This document shows positions 1 through 7,783 of a DNA stretch of 20,392 bases, piece by piece. Source of the stretch: Clostridia bacterium. Its GTDB lineage: Bacteria > Bacillota_A > Clostridia > Oscillospirales > SIG627. Position 1 is the stretch's first letter; every line of letters begins with the position of its first letter. Both the position numbers and the translations under genes were made by a program. Under the pieces are notes generated by a model. It did not search any database. It saw only the letters and a list, made by a program, of their open reading frames with translations, and was not told the DNA's origin. The stretch is taken from NCBI GenBank assembly GCA_017508505.1, contig JAFVYT010000126.1:1-20392 (forward strand). Reading direction: 5' to 3'.

Positions 1-55
1 TTACCTTGCTTTTTGCTCAGTTTGTCCGTTCTGCATCTTTTTTTCCTATCCCCTT

Positions 56-99
56 AAAAGGAGCTGTAAAAAAACCCAAGTTTTTTTACAGCTCCTTTT
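56..99 (-). terminator. Intrinsic terminator after the AGCS symporter gene
   Basis: A perfect 19-bp inverted repeat (arms 56-74 and 81-99) encloses the loop CCCAAG. It begins 6 bp beyond the stop codon of the symporter gene. The 3' arm read on the minus strand holds a run of seven T. The symmetrical stem could also stop plus-strand transcription. Nothing recognisable lies in bases 1-55. Confidence 0.85.
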
Positions 100-104
100 C
101 AAAA

Positions 105-1676
<1,572 letters not shown>

Positions 1677-1688
1677 ATAAAACCTCCT

Positions 1689-1730
1689 GAAAAAAATAAA
1701 AAAAGGATTGCGCGGCAAAGCACACAATCC
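1689..1730 (-). terminator. Riboswitch expression-platform terminator
   Basis: On the minus strand, GGATTGTGTG and CGCGCAATCC form a 10-bp stem (with two G-U pairs) around a 6-base loop at 1705-1730. A T-rich run broken by one A (1690-1704) follows, and then the symporter's ribosome-binding site. Its place between the glycine aptamers and the gene marks it as the regulated terminator. The direction of control by glycine cannot be read from the sequence with certainty. Confidence 0.85.
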
Positions 1731-1737
1731 CATTACG

Positions 1738-1912
1738 GATGAAGTTGCACTTTGTCCTTTTGCCCGAGAGATTGGCCTACGCCTTGCCCCTTCGGCACTC
1801 AATTCAATGAGCTTCTCCAAAGCTCTGTCGGATCACAGTCCTCATCCCCCGAGGGGACGCCTGAGAGTGTTACTCCTTCGGCCGGCCGATGCCATTTCCT
1901 GCAATCGTCATA
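1738..1912 (-). promoter_or_regulatory. Tandem glycine riboswitch (gcvT element)
   Basis: Two glycine-aptamer cores lie in tandem on the minus strand. The second (about 1745-1825) has the conserved pieces TTTGGAGA, GCCGAAGGGGCAA and CTCTCGGGCAAAAGGAC. The first (about 1830-1907) has GCCGAAGGAGTAA and CTCTCAGGC, and a P1 helix GATTGCAG/CTGTGATC. In the first aptamer the usual A-rich stretch after CAGGC is replaced by a short hairpin (TCCCC-TCG-GGGGA). This is the known RNA class that controls glycine-related genes, here an AGCS symporter, through the terminator that follows. Confidence 0.92.
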
Positions 1913-1929
1913 CAGAATTCAACCCCGAC

Positions 1930-1958
1930 ATTATACTCCCTTTTTTTCTCTTTTGCAA
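1930..1958 (-). promoter_or_regulatory. Promoter of the glycine riboswitch / symporter transcript
   Basis: A -35 box TTGCAA (1953-1958) and a perfect -10 box TATAAT (1930-1935) are separated by 17 bp. Transcription would start near 1923, about ten bases before the first aptamer. Confidence 0.85.
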
Positions 1959-1970
1959 GAGGAAAAAGAG

Positions 1971-2007
1971 AAAAAAAGCCTGCTTTTTTAAAAAAACAGG
2001 CTTTTTT
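1971..2007 (-). terminator. Intrinsic terminator after the zinc-ribbon gene
   Basis: Arms AAAAAAGCCTG and CAGGCTTTTTT (1997-2007 and 1972-1982 on the minus strand) form a hairpin ending in seven T. The arms begin 3 bp past the TAA of the small gene. It separates that gene from the symporter promoter. Confidence 0.8.
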
Positions 2008-2009
2008 AA

Positions 2010-2216
2010 TTATATTTCCTTTTTCAGACCCGCTACCTCGTCCACAGGCAGAGAAATGACCATACCGTGAGCATCGCTTCGGGCTCCGCAACGCTCGCAG
2101 ATCGCATTCATAATGGCGCTCTTTTTTTCTCTCTCTTGGAAAGAATGATTGGCAAGAATAAAAAAACCGCAAGCCTTGCAAAAAGTCAAGGTTCGGATGA
2201 TAATCGTTCTGCACAT
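2010..2216 (-). CDS. Small zinc-ribbon protein, function unknown
   Basis: This is a 68-residue protein that I do not recognise by family. It holds two CxxC pairs, CKAC (residues 13-16) and CERC (residues 40-43), spaced as in a zinc ribbon, and an extra Cys at residue 2. A TTG codon at 2223-2225 would give an alternative start that adds a third pair, CEMC. The gene follows thrS on the same strand, 15 bases beyond the thrS terminator stem and U-tract, and ends at its own terminator. No clear ribosome-binding site is visible, so the start is uncertain. The Cys pattern and own terminator argue for a real gene; a role in metal or nucleic-acid binding is only inference. Confidence 0.65.
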   Translation of the reverse strand: MCRTIIIRTLTFCKACGFFILANHSFQEREKKSAIMNAICERCGARSDAHGMVISLPVDEVAGLKKEI

Positions 2217-2231
2217 TTCGCACAAAAAATG

Positions 2232-2266
2232 AAAAAAAGGGAAAGCAGACCTCGGGTCTGCTTTCC
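2232..2266 (-). terminator. Intrinsic terminator of thrS
   Basis: An 11-bp perfect stem (GGAAAGCAGAC / GTCTGCTTTCC) with a 5-base loop is followed by CTTTTTTT on the minus strand. It starts 8 bp beyond the thrS stop codon. Confidence 0.92.
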
Positions 2267-2274
2267 TTCTTTTT

Positions 2275-4041
2275 TTACAGTCTTTCTGCCGTTTCCTTGC
2301 CGATTTTTTCCAGGAAGGCCTCCAGAGACATGGTCTCGGTCTGCAGAGTGTCACGGTTTCGAACGGAAACCGTTCCCTCCTCGATCTCCTTGGCGCCGAG
2401 AACAAGCATATAAGGCACGCGATCCACGGCCTGCGCCTCGCGGATCTTATACCCGATCTTCTCATTTCTGTCGTCCAATTCACAGCGGATGCCGGCGGCA
2501 CGAATCTTCTTGTAGACCTGCTCGGAATACTCCATGCTCTTCTCGGAAACGGGAAGCACCTTCACCTGAACGGGAGCCAACCAAGCGGGGAACTTGCCTG
2601 CAAAGTGCTCGGTCAGGATTCCGATGAAACGCTCGATGGAGCCAAAGCAAACGCGATGGATCATAATGGGCTTCTTCTTGGCACCGGTCTCGTCCACGTA
2701 CTCCAGATCAAAATTGATGGGCATCTGGAAGTCAAGCTGAATGGTGCCGCACTGCCAGCTTCTTCCAAGGCTGTCCTCCAGATGGAAGTCGATCTTGGGG
2801 CCGTAGAAAGCACCGTCTCCCTCGTTGATGATGTAGTCGAGGCCAAGCTTCTCAAGGGCTCCCTTAAGGCCCTCGGTTGCGGCCTCCCAATCCTCATCGC
2901 TTCCCATAGAGTTCTCAGGACGGGTGGAAAGCTCGATGAAGTACTTAAAGCCAAACTTGGTATACACCTCGTTGATCAGGTGAACCACACCCATAATCTC
3001 ATCGGTGATCTGATCGGGACGCATAAAGATGTGCGCATCGTCCTGCGTAAAGCAGCGCACGCGGAACAGACCGTGGAGCGCGCCGCGGAGCTCGTGACGG
3101 TGCACCAAGCCAAGCTCACCCATACGGATGGGAAGATCACGGTAGGAGTGGGGGGTAGAGCGGTAAACCATCACGCCTCCGGGACAGTTCATCGGCTTGA
3201 TGCAATAGGTCTCATCGTCGATGAGCGTGGAGTACATATTGTCCTTGTAATGATCCCAGTGTCCGCTGGTCTCCCAGAGGGCACGGTTCATAATCATAGG
3301 AGTGGAGACCTCTACGTAATGATCACGGTAGTGGATGTCTCTCCAATAGTCGATCAAAGCGTTCTTGAGCGCTGTACCGCGAGGCAGGAAGAAGGGGAAG
3401 CCGGGGCCCTCCTCACAGATCATAAACAGACCCATTTCCTTACCGATGCGACGGTGGTCGCGCTTTTCCGCTTCCTCCATCAATTTCAAATACTCGTCCA
3501 TCTCCTCCTGCGTGCGGAAGGCGATGCCGTTGATACGGGTGAGCATCTTGTTGTTTTTGTCGTTCTTCCAGTAGGCGCCGGACTGCTGGGTGATCTTGAA
3601 GGCCTTCAGCGCCTTGGTGTACATCAGATGGGGGCCGACGCACATATCCACGTACTCACCCTGCTGATAGAAGCTGATGGGTGCCTCGGGATCCAGATCG
3701 CCGATGTGCTCCACCTTATACTTCTCCTGTCTTTCCTCCATCAGGGCAACGGCCTCTTCTCTGGGAAGGATGAAGGGCTTAATGGGAAGGTTTTCCTTGA
3801 CAATCCTTCTCATCTCGGTCTCAATGGCCTGAAGATCCTCGTCGGAGAGCTTGGTCTCTCCCAGATCCACGTCATAGAAAAAGCCCTTTTCCGTAGCGGG
3901 GCCAAAGGCAAAATCCGCGTGGGGGTACAAACGCTTGATGGCCTGCGCACAAACGTGAGCGGCGGTGTGGCGGATGACGTGGAGCTCCTCCTCGGGGGTC
4001 AGGTCATCGCGGACGGCGCCGTCATTGCAAATCACTTTCAT
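2275..4041 (-). CDS. thrS: Threonyl-tRNA synthetase without TGS domain
   Basis: ThrRS charges tRNA-Thr with threonine in the cytoplasm. The 588-residue product has the editing domain with HTAAH (residues 25-29) and CVGPH (134-138), then the class II core with KPMNCPGG (zinc ligand C286), motif 2 around FRVRCFTQDDAHIF (zinc ligand H337), H462, and motif 3 around GSIERFIG. The anticodon-binding domain begins near residue 490. The usual N-terminal TGS domain of about 60 residues is missing: the protein starts almost directly at the editing domain, and this explains its length against the usual 640 or so. ATG 4039-4041 is preceded by GGAGG with good spacing. Control is by the T-box leader upstream. 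Confidence 0.97.
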   Translation of the reverse strand: MKVICNDGAVRDDLTPEEELHVIRHTAAHVCAQAIKRLYPHADFAFGPATEKGFFYDVDLGETKLSDEDLQAIETEMRRIVKENLPIKPFILPREEAVALMEERQEKYKVEHIGDLDPEAPISFYQQGEYVDMCVGPHLMYTKALKAFKITQQSGAYWKNDKNNKMLTRINGIAFRTQEEMDEYLKLMEEAEKRDHRRIGKEMGLFMICEEGPGFPFFLPRGTALKNALIDYWRDIHYRDHYVEVSTPMIMNRALWETSGHWDHYKDNMYSTLIDDETYCIKPMNCPGGVMVYRSTPHSYRDLPIRMGELGLVHRHELRGALHGLFRVRCFTQDDAHIFMRPDQITDEIMGVVHLINEVYTKFGFKYFIELSTRPENSMGSDEDWEAATEGLKGALEKLGLDYIINEGDGAFYGPKIDFHLEDSLGRSWQCGTIQLDFQMPINFDLEYVDETGAKKKPIMIHRVCFGSIERFIGILTEHFAGKFPAWLAPVQVKVLPVSEKSMEYSEQVYKKIRAAGIRCELDDRNEKIGYKIREAQAVDRVPYMLVLGAKEIEEGTVSVRNRDTLQTETMSLEAFLEKIGKETAERL

Positions 4042-4060
4042 TGATATTCCTCCTTTTGAT

Positions 4061-4294
4061 TCGGGGCAAAAAAATAACACCCCGGAAAGCACGTTTTGCT
4101 TTCGGGGTGAGATCTCTCCCACGGTTCCACCCGAATTCAGACCCCGAGGGTCTGCCCTTCGTTTGCTCCGTTTCGCCGAGCAGCGCCGCCATTTCCTGCG
4201 GGACTACACCAAGGATGGTACGAAAAAACGGTCGGACGGCGGCTTTCACCCTTTCCGCCTCTCTGAAGAACGACCCGAATCCTCGCTTGTTCCT
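4061..4294 (-). promoter_or_regulatory. T-box leader of thrS (Thr specifier)
   Basis: The thrS leader carries the T-box core GGGTGGAACCGTGGG (4118-4132). The bases TTCGGGTG before it can pair with CACCCCGAA, the 5' arm of the terminator, which gives the exclusive antiterminator/terminator pair expected of the class. Upstream are Stem I elements (AGAGAGGCGG and GGTGAAAGCCGCC). A likely specifier codon ACC (Thr) lies at 4217-4219. Uncharged tRNA-Thr would favour read-through into thrS. The specifier position is my reading by eye, while the T-box itself is clear. Confidence 0.92.
4067..4109 (-). terminator. T-box regulated terminator
   Basis: CACCCCGAAAGC and GCTTTCCGGGGTG form a 12-bp stem with one bulged C (4078-4109), followed by TTATTTTTTT. 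It lies between the T-box core and the thrS ribosome-binding site. Confidence 0.9.
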
Positions 4295-4300
4295 TTGCCT

Positions 4301-4329
4301 ATTATATCCTCTTTTTCTTCCCTTGTCAA
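4301..4329 (-). promoter_or_regulatory. Promoter of thrS
   Basis: Consensus boxes TTGACA (4324-4329) and TATAAT (4301-4306) are 17 bp apart. Transcription would begin near 4294, at the start of the T-box leader. Confidence 0.93.
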
Positions 4330-4342
4330 TCCCCTCTTTTTC

Positions 4343-4371
4343 TTTACAAATCCTCCGTCCTATGCTAAAAT
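4343..4371 (+). promoter_or_regulatory. Promoter of uppP
   Basis: TTTACA (4343-4348) and TAAAAT (4366-4371) are 17 bp apart on the plus strand. The -35 box is 13 bp from the -35 box of the divergent thrS promoter. The leader to the uppP start would be about 42 bases. Confidence 0.75.
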
Positions 4372-4419
4372 GAGCTTGTACTGCATAAAATGAATCAGCT
4401 TTTTTGGAAAGGATCGACT

Positions 4420-5256
4420 ATGACGCAGCTTTTGGAATATCTGAAGGTTCTGGTTTTGGGAATCGTGGAGGGCATTACCGAGTGGCTCCCCATCTCCAGC
4501 ACGGGCCATATGCTTCTGGTGGATGAGTTTTTCACCTTAAATCAGGACGAGGCCTTCAAGGAAATGTTCTTTATCGTGATCCAGCTGGGAGCGATCCTGG
4601 CGGTTCTGATCCTCTTTTGGGACAAGATGTTCCCCTTTCGCCTCGGAAAGGAAGGAAAAAAGGAGGGTGTGATCCGAGGGGACGTCTTTTCCCTTTGGTT
4701 CAAGGTCGTCGTCGCCTGCATCCCCGGAGCGGCGGTAACCCTTTTGTTTGACGATTACATCGAGGCGCATTTTCACACTCCCACGGTGATCGCCTGCGCC
4801 CTGATCCTCTACGGTGTCGCCTTCCTCCTTGTGGAAGGAAAAAATAAGGACAAGGCGGTGCGGGTCCATTCCCTCTCGGAGATCACCTACAAGGATGCTT
4901 TTTACATCGGGCTCTTTCAGGTGCTGTCCATCATCCCCGGCACCTCCCGCTCCGGCTCCACCATCGTGGGAGCGCGCATCCTCGGAGTCAGCCGCGTGGC
5001 CGCCGCAGAGTTCACCTTCTTCCTGGCCGTCCCCGTGATGCTGGGGTATTCCGCCTTAAAGCTTCTCAAATTCGGTCTTGCCCTGACCGCAACCCAATGG
5101 GGGCTTCTGCTGTTCGGCTGTGCCGTGGCCTTTTTGACCTCCCTCTTTGTCATTCGCTTTTTGATGGACTACGTCAAAAAGCACGATTTCTCCCTGTTCG
5201 GGTGGTATCGCATCGTTCTGGGCCTTTTGGTTTTGGGGTATTTTGCTTTTGCCTGA
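4420..5256 (+). CDS. uppP: Undecaprenyl-diphosphatase (UppP/BacA)
   Basis: UppP removes a phosphate from undecaprenyl diphosphate, returning the lipid carrier to use in peptidoglycan and wall-polymer synthesis; loss or overproduction alters bacitracin tolerance in known species. The 278-residue membrane protein shows both family signatures: EGITEWLPISSTGH (residues 17-30) and PGTSRSGST (173-181, with the catalytic Arg at 177). Length matches the family. The start chosen at 4420 follows GGAAAGGA by six bases and begins at the conserved N-terminus; an in-frame ATG at 4390 would add ten unconserved residues. It is the only plus-strand gene in the window, with its own promoter and a shared terminator. 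Confidence 0.97.
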   Translation: MTQLLEYLKVLVLGIVEGITEWLPISSTGHMLLVDEFFTLNQDEAFKEMFFIVIQLGAILAVLILFWDKMFPFRLGKEGKKEGVIRGDVFSLWFKVVVACIPGAAVTLLFDDYIEAHFHTPTVIACALILYGVAFLLVEGKNKDKAVRVHSLSEITYKDAFYIGLFQVLSIIPGTSRSGSTIVGARILGVSRVAAAEFTFFLAVPVMLGYSALKLLKFGLALTATQWGLLLFGCAVAFLTSLFVIRFLMDYVKKHDFSLFGWYRIVLGLLVLGYFAFA

Positions 5257-5265
5257 GAAAAAACG

Positions 5266-5305
5266 AAAACGAAAACGGAACCGAAATCGGTTCCGTTTTC
5301 GTTTT
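5266..5305. terminator. Bidirectional terminator between uppP and the permease gene
   Basis: Inverted repeats built on AAAACGAAAACGGAACCGA and its complement form a stem of about 17-19 bp with A and T flanks on both sides. It lies between two converging genes, and the permease stop codon overlaps its right edge. It can serve both strands. Confidence 0.9.
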
Positions 5306-6411
5306 TATAGGAAAAACAGCTTTGCCGCAAGGGTCATCACCCCGAGGAAGACGAGATTGAGCAGAGTGAAAAGGAAAAAATACTGCTTGCCGTGGCCGGG
5401 ATAGAGAATACGAAATTCGCTGAAGGTGATCAGGCTGGCAAGGGAGGAGATGAGCGTGCCCGTACCGCCGATGTTGACCCCGAGAAGGAGGGCGTGGTAG
5501 TTGTCCGTAAATCGGGAAAGGAGAATGGCCGAGGGGACGTTGCTGATGACCTGACAGGAAAACACCGAAACCAAGAGAGGGTCACGGGCAAGAAGCGAGG
5601 AAAAAAAGAGATTCACCGCCTCCAGCCTCGCCAGATTCCCCGCAAAGATGAAAAAGAAAAAGAAGGTTCCCAGAAGCCCCCAATCCACGGCGGCGATGGC
5701 ATCCCGATCCGCAAAAAGAAGCACGGCGGTAATGAGGATCAGCCCAACGGGGAACGGGATAACCCGAAAAACCACAAGGATGGAAAGCAAAAACAAGGAA
5801 AGGTAGAGCACACATCGCTTCCCGTTGAGCTTTTCGGAAAAGTGATCCGTGATGGAAAGCGGGCAGGCGGGGACGAACAAACAGCAAAGGCAAAGGATCC
5901 CGATGGCAAGGAGAAAGGGCGGAAGCATCATCATACAAAACTCCCCCGTGGGAATCCTGAAATAAGAGTACAGATAAAGGTTCTGGGGATTGCCAAAGGG
6001 AGTGAGCATCCCTCCAAGGTTGGCGGAAATGTTCTGCAGAATGAAAAGGTAGGCCATATACTCATCCCGTTTGGCAACGGAAAGAGCGAAATACCCCAAG
6101 GGTAAAAAGGTGATAAGAGCCATATCGTTGGCAATGAGCATCGACCCTAAGAAGGTGATGGTAATGAGCACGAGAAAGAGACGCCGCAATCCTCCCACGG
6201 CGGCCACGATACGGCGGGCCAGAATGGTAAAGAACTTGATGTTTCGAAGGGCCGCCACCACCGCCAGGGTCAAAAAGAGACAGGTGAGCGTGTTCCAATC
6301 AAAGTAGTCCCCATACGCCCTGTCCGGAGGCACGAGAAAGGACGTGACAAGCGCCGCCAGCGCCGCCACGCAAAACACCGTGTTTTTCTTCAAAAAGCGT
6401 AATACTGCCAT
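5305..6411 (-). CDS. SLC13/ArsB-type anion permease
   Basis: This is a 368-residue polytopic membrane protein of the ion-transporter superfamily that includes ArsB, CitM and SLC13 carriers. Two related halves are visible: ANDMALITFLP and GGMLTPFGNPQNLYLY in the first, and SNVPSAILLSRF with GVNIGGTGTLISS in the second, as expected for the inverted-repeat fold. It is shorter than ArsB (about 430). The substrate cannot be told from sequence, and no arsR or arsenate-reductase gene lies nearby, so arsenite export is not supported. Two adjacent ATG codons (6412-6414 and 6409-6411) follow AGGAG by four and seven bases; I chose the second. A promoter lies at 6443-6471. Confidence 0.85.
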   Translation of the reverse strand: MAVLRFLKKNTVFCVAALAALVTSFLVPPDRAYGDYFDWNTLTCLFLTLAVVAALRNIKFFTILARRIVAAVGGLRRLFLVLITITFLGSMLIANDMALITFLPLGYFALSVAKRDEYMAYLFILQNISANLGGMLTPFGNPQNLYLYSYFRIPTGEFCMMMLPPFLLAIGILCLCCLFVPACPLSITDHFSEKLNGKRCVLYLSLFLLSILVVFRVIPFPVGLILITAVLLFADRDAIAAVDWGLLGTFFFFFIFAGNLARLEAVNLFFSSLLARDPLLVSVFSCQVISNVPSAILLSRFTDNYHALLLGVNIGGTGTLISSLASLITFSEFRILYPGHGKQYFFLFTLLNLVFLGVMTLAAKLFFL

Positions 6412-6442
6412 CATTTTTCTCCTTTTTTTCGCACACCGCTCC

Positions 6443-6471
6443 ATCTTACACCTCTTTTTTTACTTTTTCAA
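6443..6471 (-). promoter_or_regulatory. Likely promoter of the permease gene
   Basis: TTGAAA (6466-6471) and TAAGAT (6443-6448) are 17 bp apart on the minus strand, between the lipoprotein terminator and the permease ribosome-binding site. Confidence 0.6.
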
Positions 6472-6481
6472 TAGAAAACCG

Positions 6482-6513
6482 AAAAAAACAAAAAAGACCT
6501 TGCGGTCTTTTTT
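6482..6513 (-). terminator. Intrinsic terminator of the lipoprotein gene
   Basis: AAAAAAGACC and GGTCTTTTTT (6504-6513 and 6490-6499) enclose a 4-base loop and are followed by GTTTTTTT on the minus strand. The stem overlaps the TAA stop codon of the gene. Confidence 0.88.
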
Positions 6514-7723
6514 ATTTTTTGATCAGGATGTAGTAGGTATCCGAGCCCCAGCCATAGGCAAGAGCGGAGAAGGAGGTCTGCATCTCGTTGGCGAGGCGCT
6601 GAAGGGTCTGTTTTCCCATTTCTCCCTCCCGCAGACGCAGAAGAACAAAGTCCCTCTCGGTGCTTCGGAAGGCCTCTGCCACACGGCGGGAAAGCTCGGG
6701 GTCCGTTTCCCTCTCAAAATCACAGTCGAGGGTCAGAAGATCCTGCGTGCAGTCGGGGGTCAGCTCGGAAAAGGAGGGGGTGTGAGTCTGCCGCTCGTCG
6801 GAAAAGCCGAAGCGGACCAGGATCCCCGTTTCCCTTTGCTCAGCAGCCACATCGGGAGAAAGAGAGCAATCCACGTTGTACCACGCACCGTCAAAGAACA
6901 CGCTGTTCCAGGTATGCCCGTTCTCATCGGCAGAGCCGTCATCGCTCTTTTCAAAGCACCTCAGCTCCGAAAGGTGATAAAGGAGTGAATAGGCATTGGA
7001 AAAGCCGTCGCAATGGGTCTTTTTTTGCACAAGGGCATCGTAAAGATAATTCGCCTCACGGGTGCCGTCGTAGTCCTGATAGGCAACCTGCTCCGTCAGA
7101 TAGAGGTAAATGGCCCGGGCGCGCTCCCTTGAGCCCTCCTCCCCCTCCAGCTCCGATACGATCTCCCGCGCCTTCTCCAGCGCCTCCTCCTTCTTTGCGA
7201 GACGGTCCGGGTGGAAGGCCTCCACCTCAAAAAGCGCCGCGGTCACCTCCACCCGCTTTCCGTTTTCGGAAAGGTCAAAGCGGACGGTGGAACGGGTAAA
7301 AGAAAGGTTTTGCTCTACCATAGGAGAATCCAGACTGAGAAAGTAGAGGATGTCTCCGGGGCTGTGCGCCGCCTCCTCCAAAAGCCGCTCGTCCATATAA
7401 AGGCAGGGGTAGCCCTCGTCCAGCGCGTACTCAAAGAGACGGTAGATCCTTTGCTCTGCGGGGGAAAGGGTGTCAAAATGCACCGAGGAACGAAGGGGGG
7501 CAAAGCGGGACTCGTAGGAGGCGTAAAGCGCAGCGTCCTCCACCTTCAGCTCCGTCGGAGTCTGTGCCGCCTCCTGCGCAAAGGCAACGTACCCCTCCGG
7601 CGGGTCGGACAGAGTCCCCGACTCCTCCTCCGAGAGCCCATCGGGCAGGGAACAGGAAAAAAGAAGCAGAGCAAAAGAGACGAAAAGGAGCAAAATGAGG
7701 GGATGGCGAATGTTTTTTTTCAT
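6512..7723 (-). CDS. Lipoprotein with transglutaminase-like domain
   Basis: The 403-residue product has a lipoprotein signal peptide: a basic start, a hydrophobic core, and the lipobox LFSC with the acylated Cys at 24. It should be anchored on the outer face of the membrane. Residues about 200-290 match a transglutaminase-like/protease-like domain with the full triad: Cys238 in THCDGFS, His270 in NGHTW, and Asp285 in YNVDCS. Such surface proteins may act as cysteine peptidases or crosslinkers; the substrate is unknown. ATG 7721-7723 follows AGGAG by five bases. The start lies about 20 bp beyond the groL terminator, so no promoter fits directly in front of it. Confidence 0.88.
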   Translation of the reverse strand: MKKNIRHPLILLLFVSFALLLFSCSLPDGLSEEESGTLSDPPEGYVAFAQEAAQTPTELKVEDAALYASYESRFAPLRSSVHFDTLSPAEQRIYRLFEYALDEGYPCLYMDERLLEEAAHSPGDILYFLSLDSPMVEQNLSFTRSTVRFDLSENGKRVEVTAALFEVEAFHPDRLAKKEEALEKAREIVSELEGEEGSRERARAIYLYLTEQVAYQDYDGTREANYLYDALVQKKTHCDGFSNAYSLLYHLSELRCFEKSDDGSADENGHTWNSVFFDGAWYNVDCSLSPDVAAEQRETGILVRFGFSDERQTHTPSFSELTPDCTQDLLTLDCDFERETDPELSRRVAEAFRSTERDFVLLRLREGEMGKQTLQRLANEMQTSFSALAYGWGSDTYYILIKK

Positions 7724-7741
7724 AAATCTCCTTTCAAAAGA

Positions 7742-7772
7742 GAGAAAAAGCCCCCGTTTCCGAGGGCTTTTT
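7742..7772 (-). terminator. Intrinsic terminator of groES-groL
   Basis: AAAAAGCCCTCG and CGGGGGCTTTTT form a 12-bp stem with one G-T mismatch around a GAAA tetraloop (7745-7772), 11 bp after the groL stop codon. Confidence 0.9.
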
Positions 7773-7783
7773 TACTTTGCGGA

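Noticed and set aside
1708..2070. Short plus-strand frames over the glycine riboswitch
   Set aside because: They cross the aptamers, promoter and terminator of the minus-strand leader and have no ribosome-binding site.
3965..4393. Plus- and minus-strand frames in the thrS leader
   Set aside because: The stretch is explained by the T-box RNA and two promoters. The minus-strand frame simply runs into thrS.
5305..6411. Arsenite efflux pump (arsB)
   Set aside because: The fold is shared, but no arsR, arsC or acr3 gene or ArsR-type operator is nearby, so the substrate is left open.
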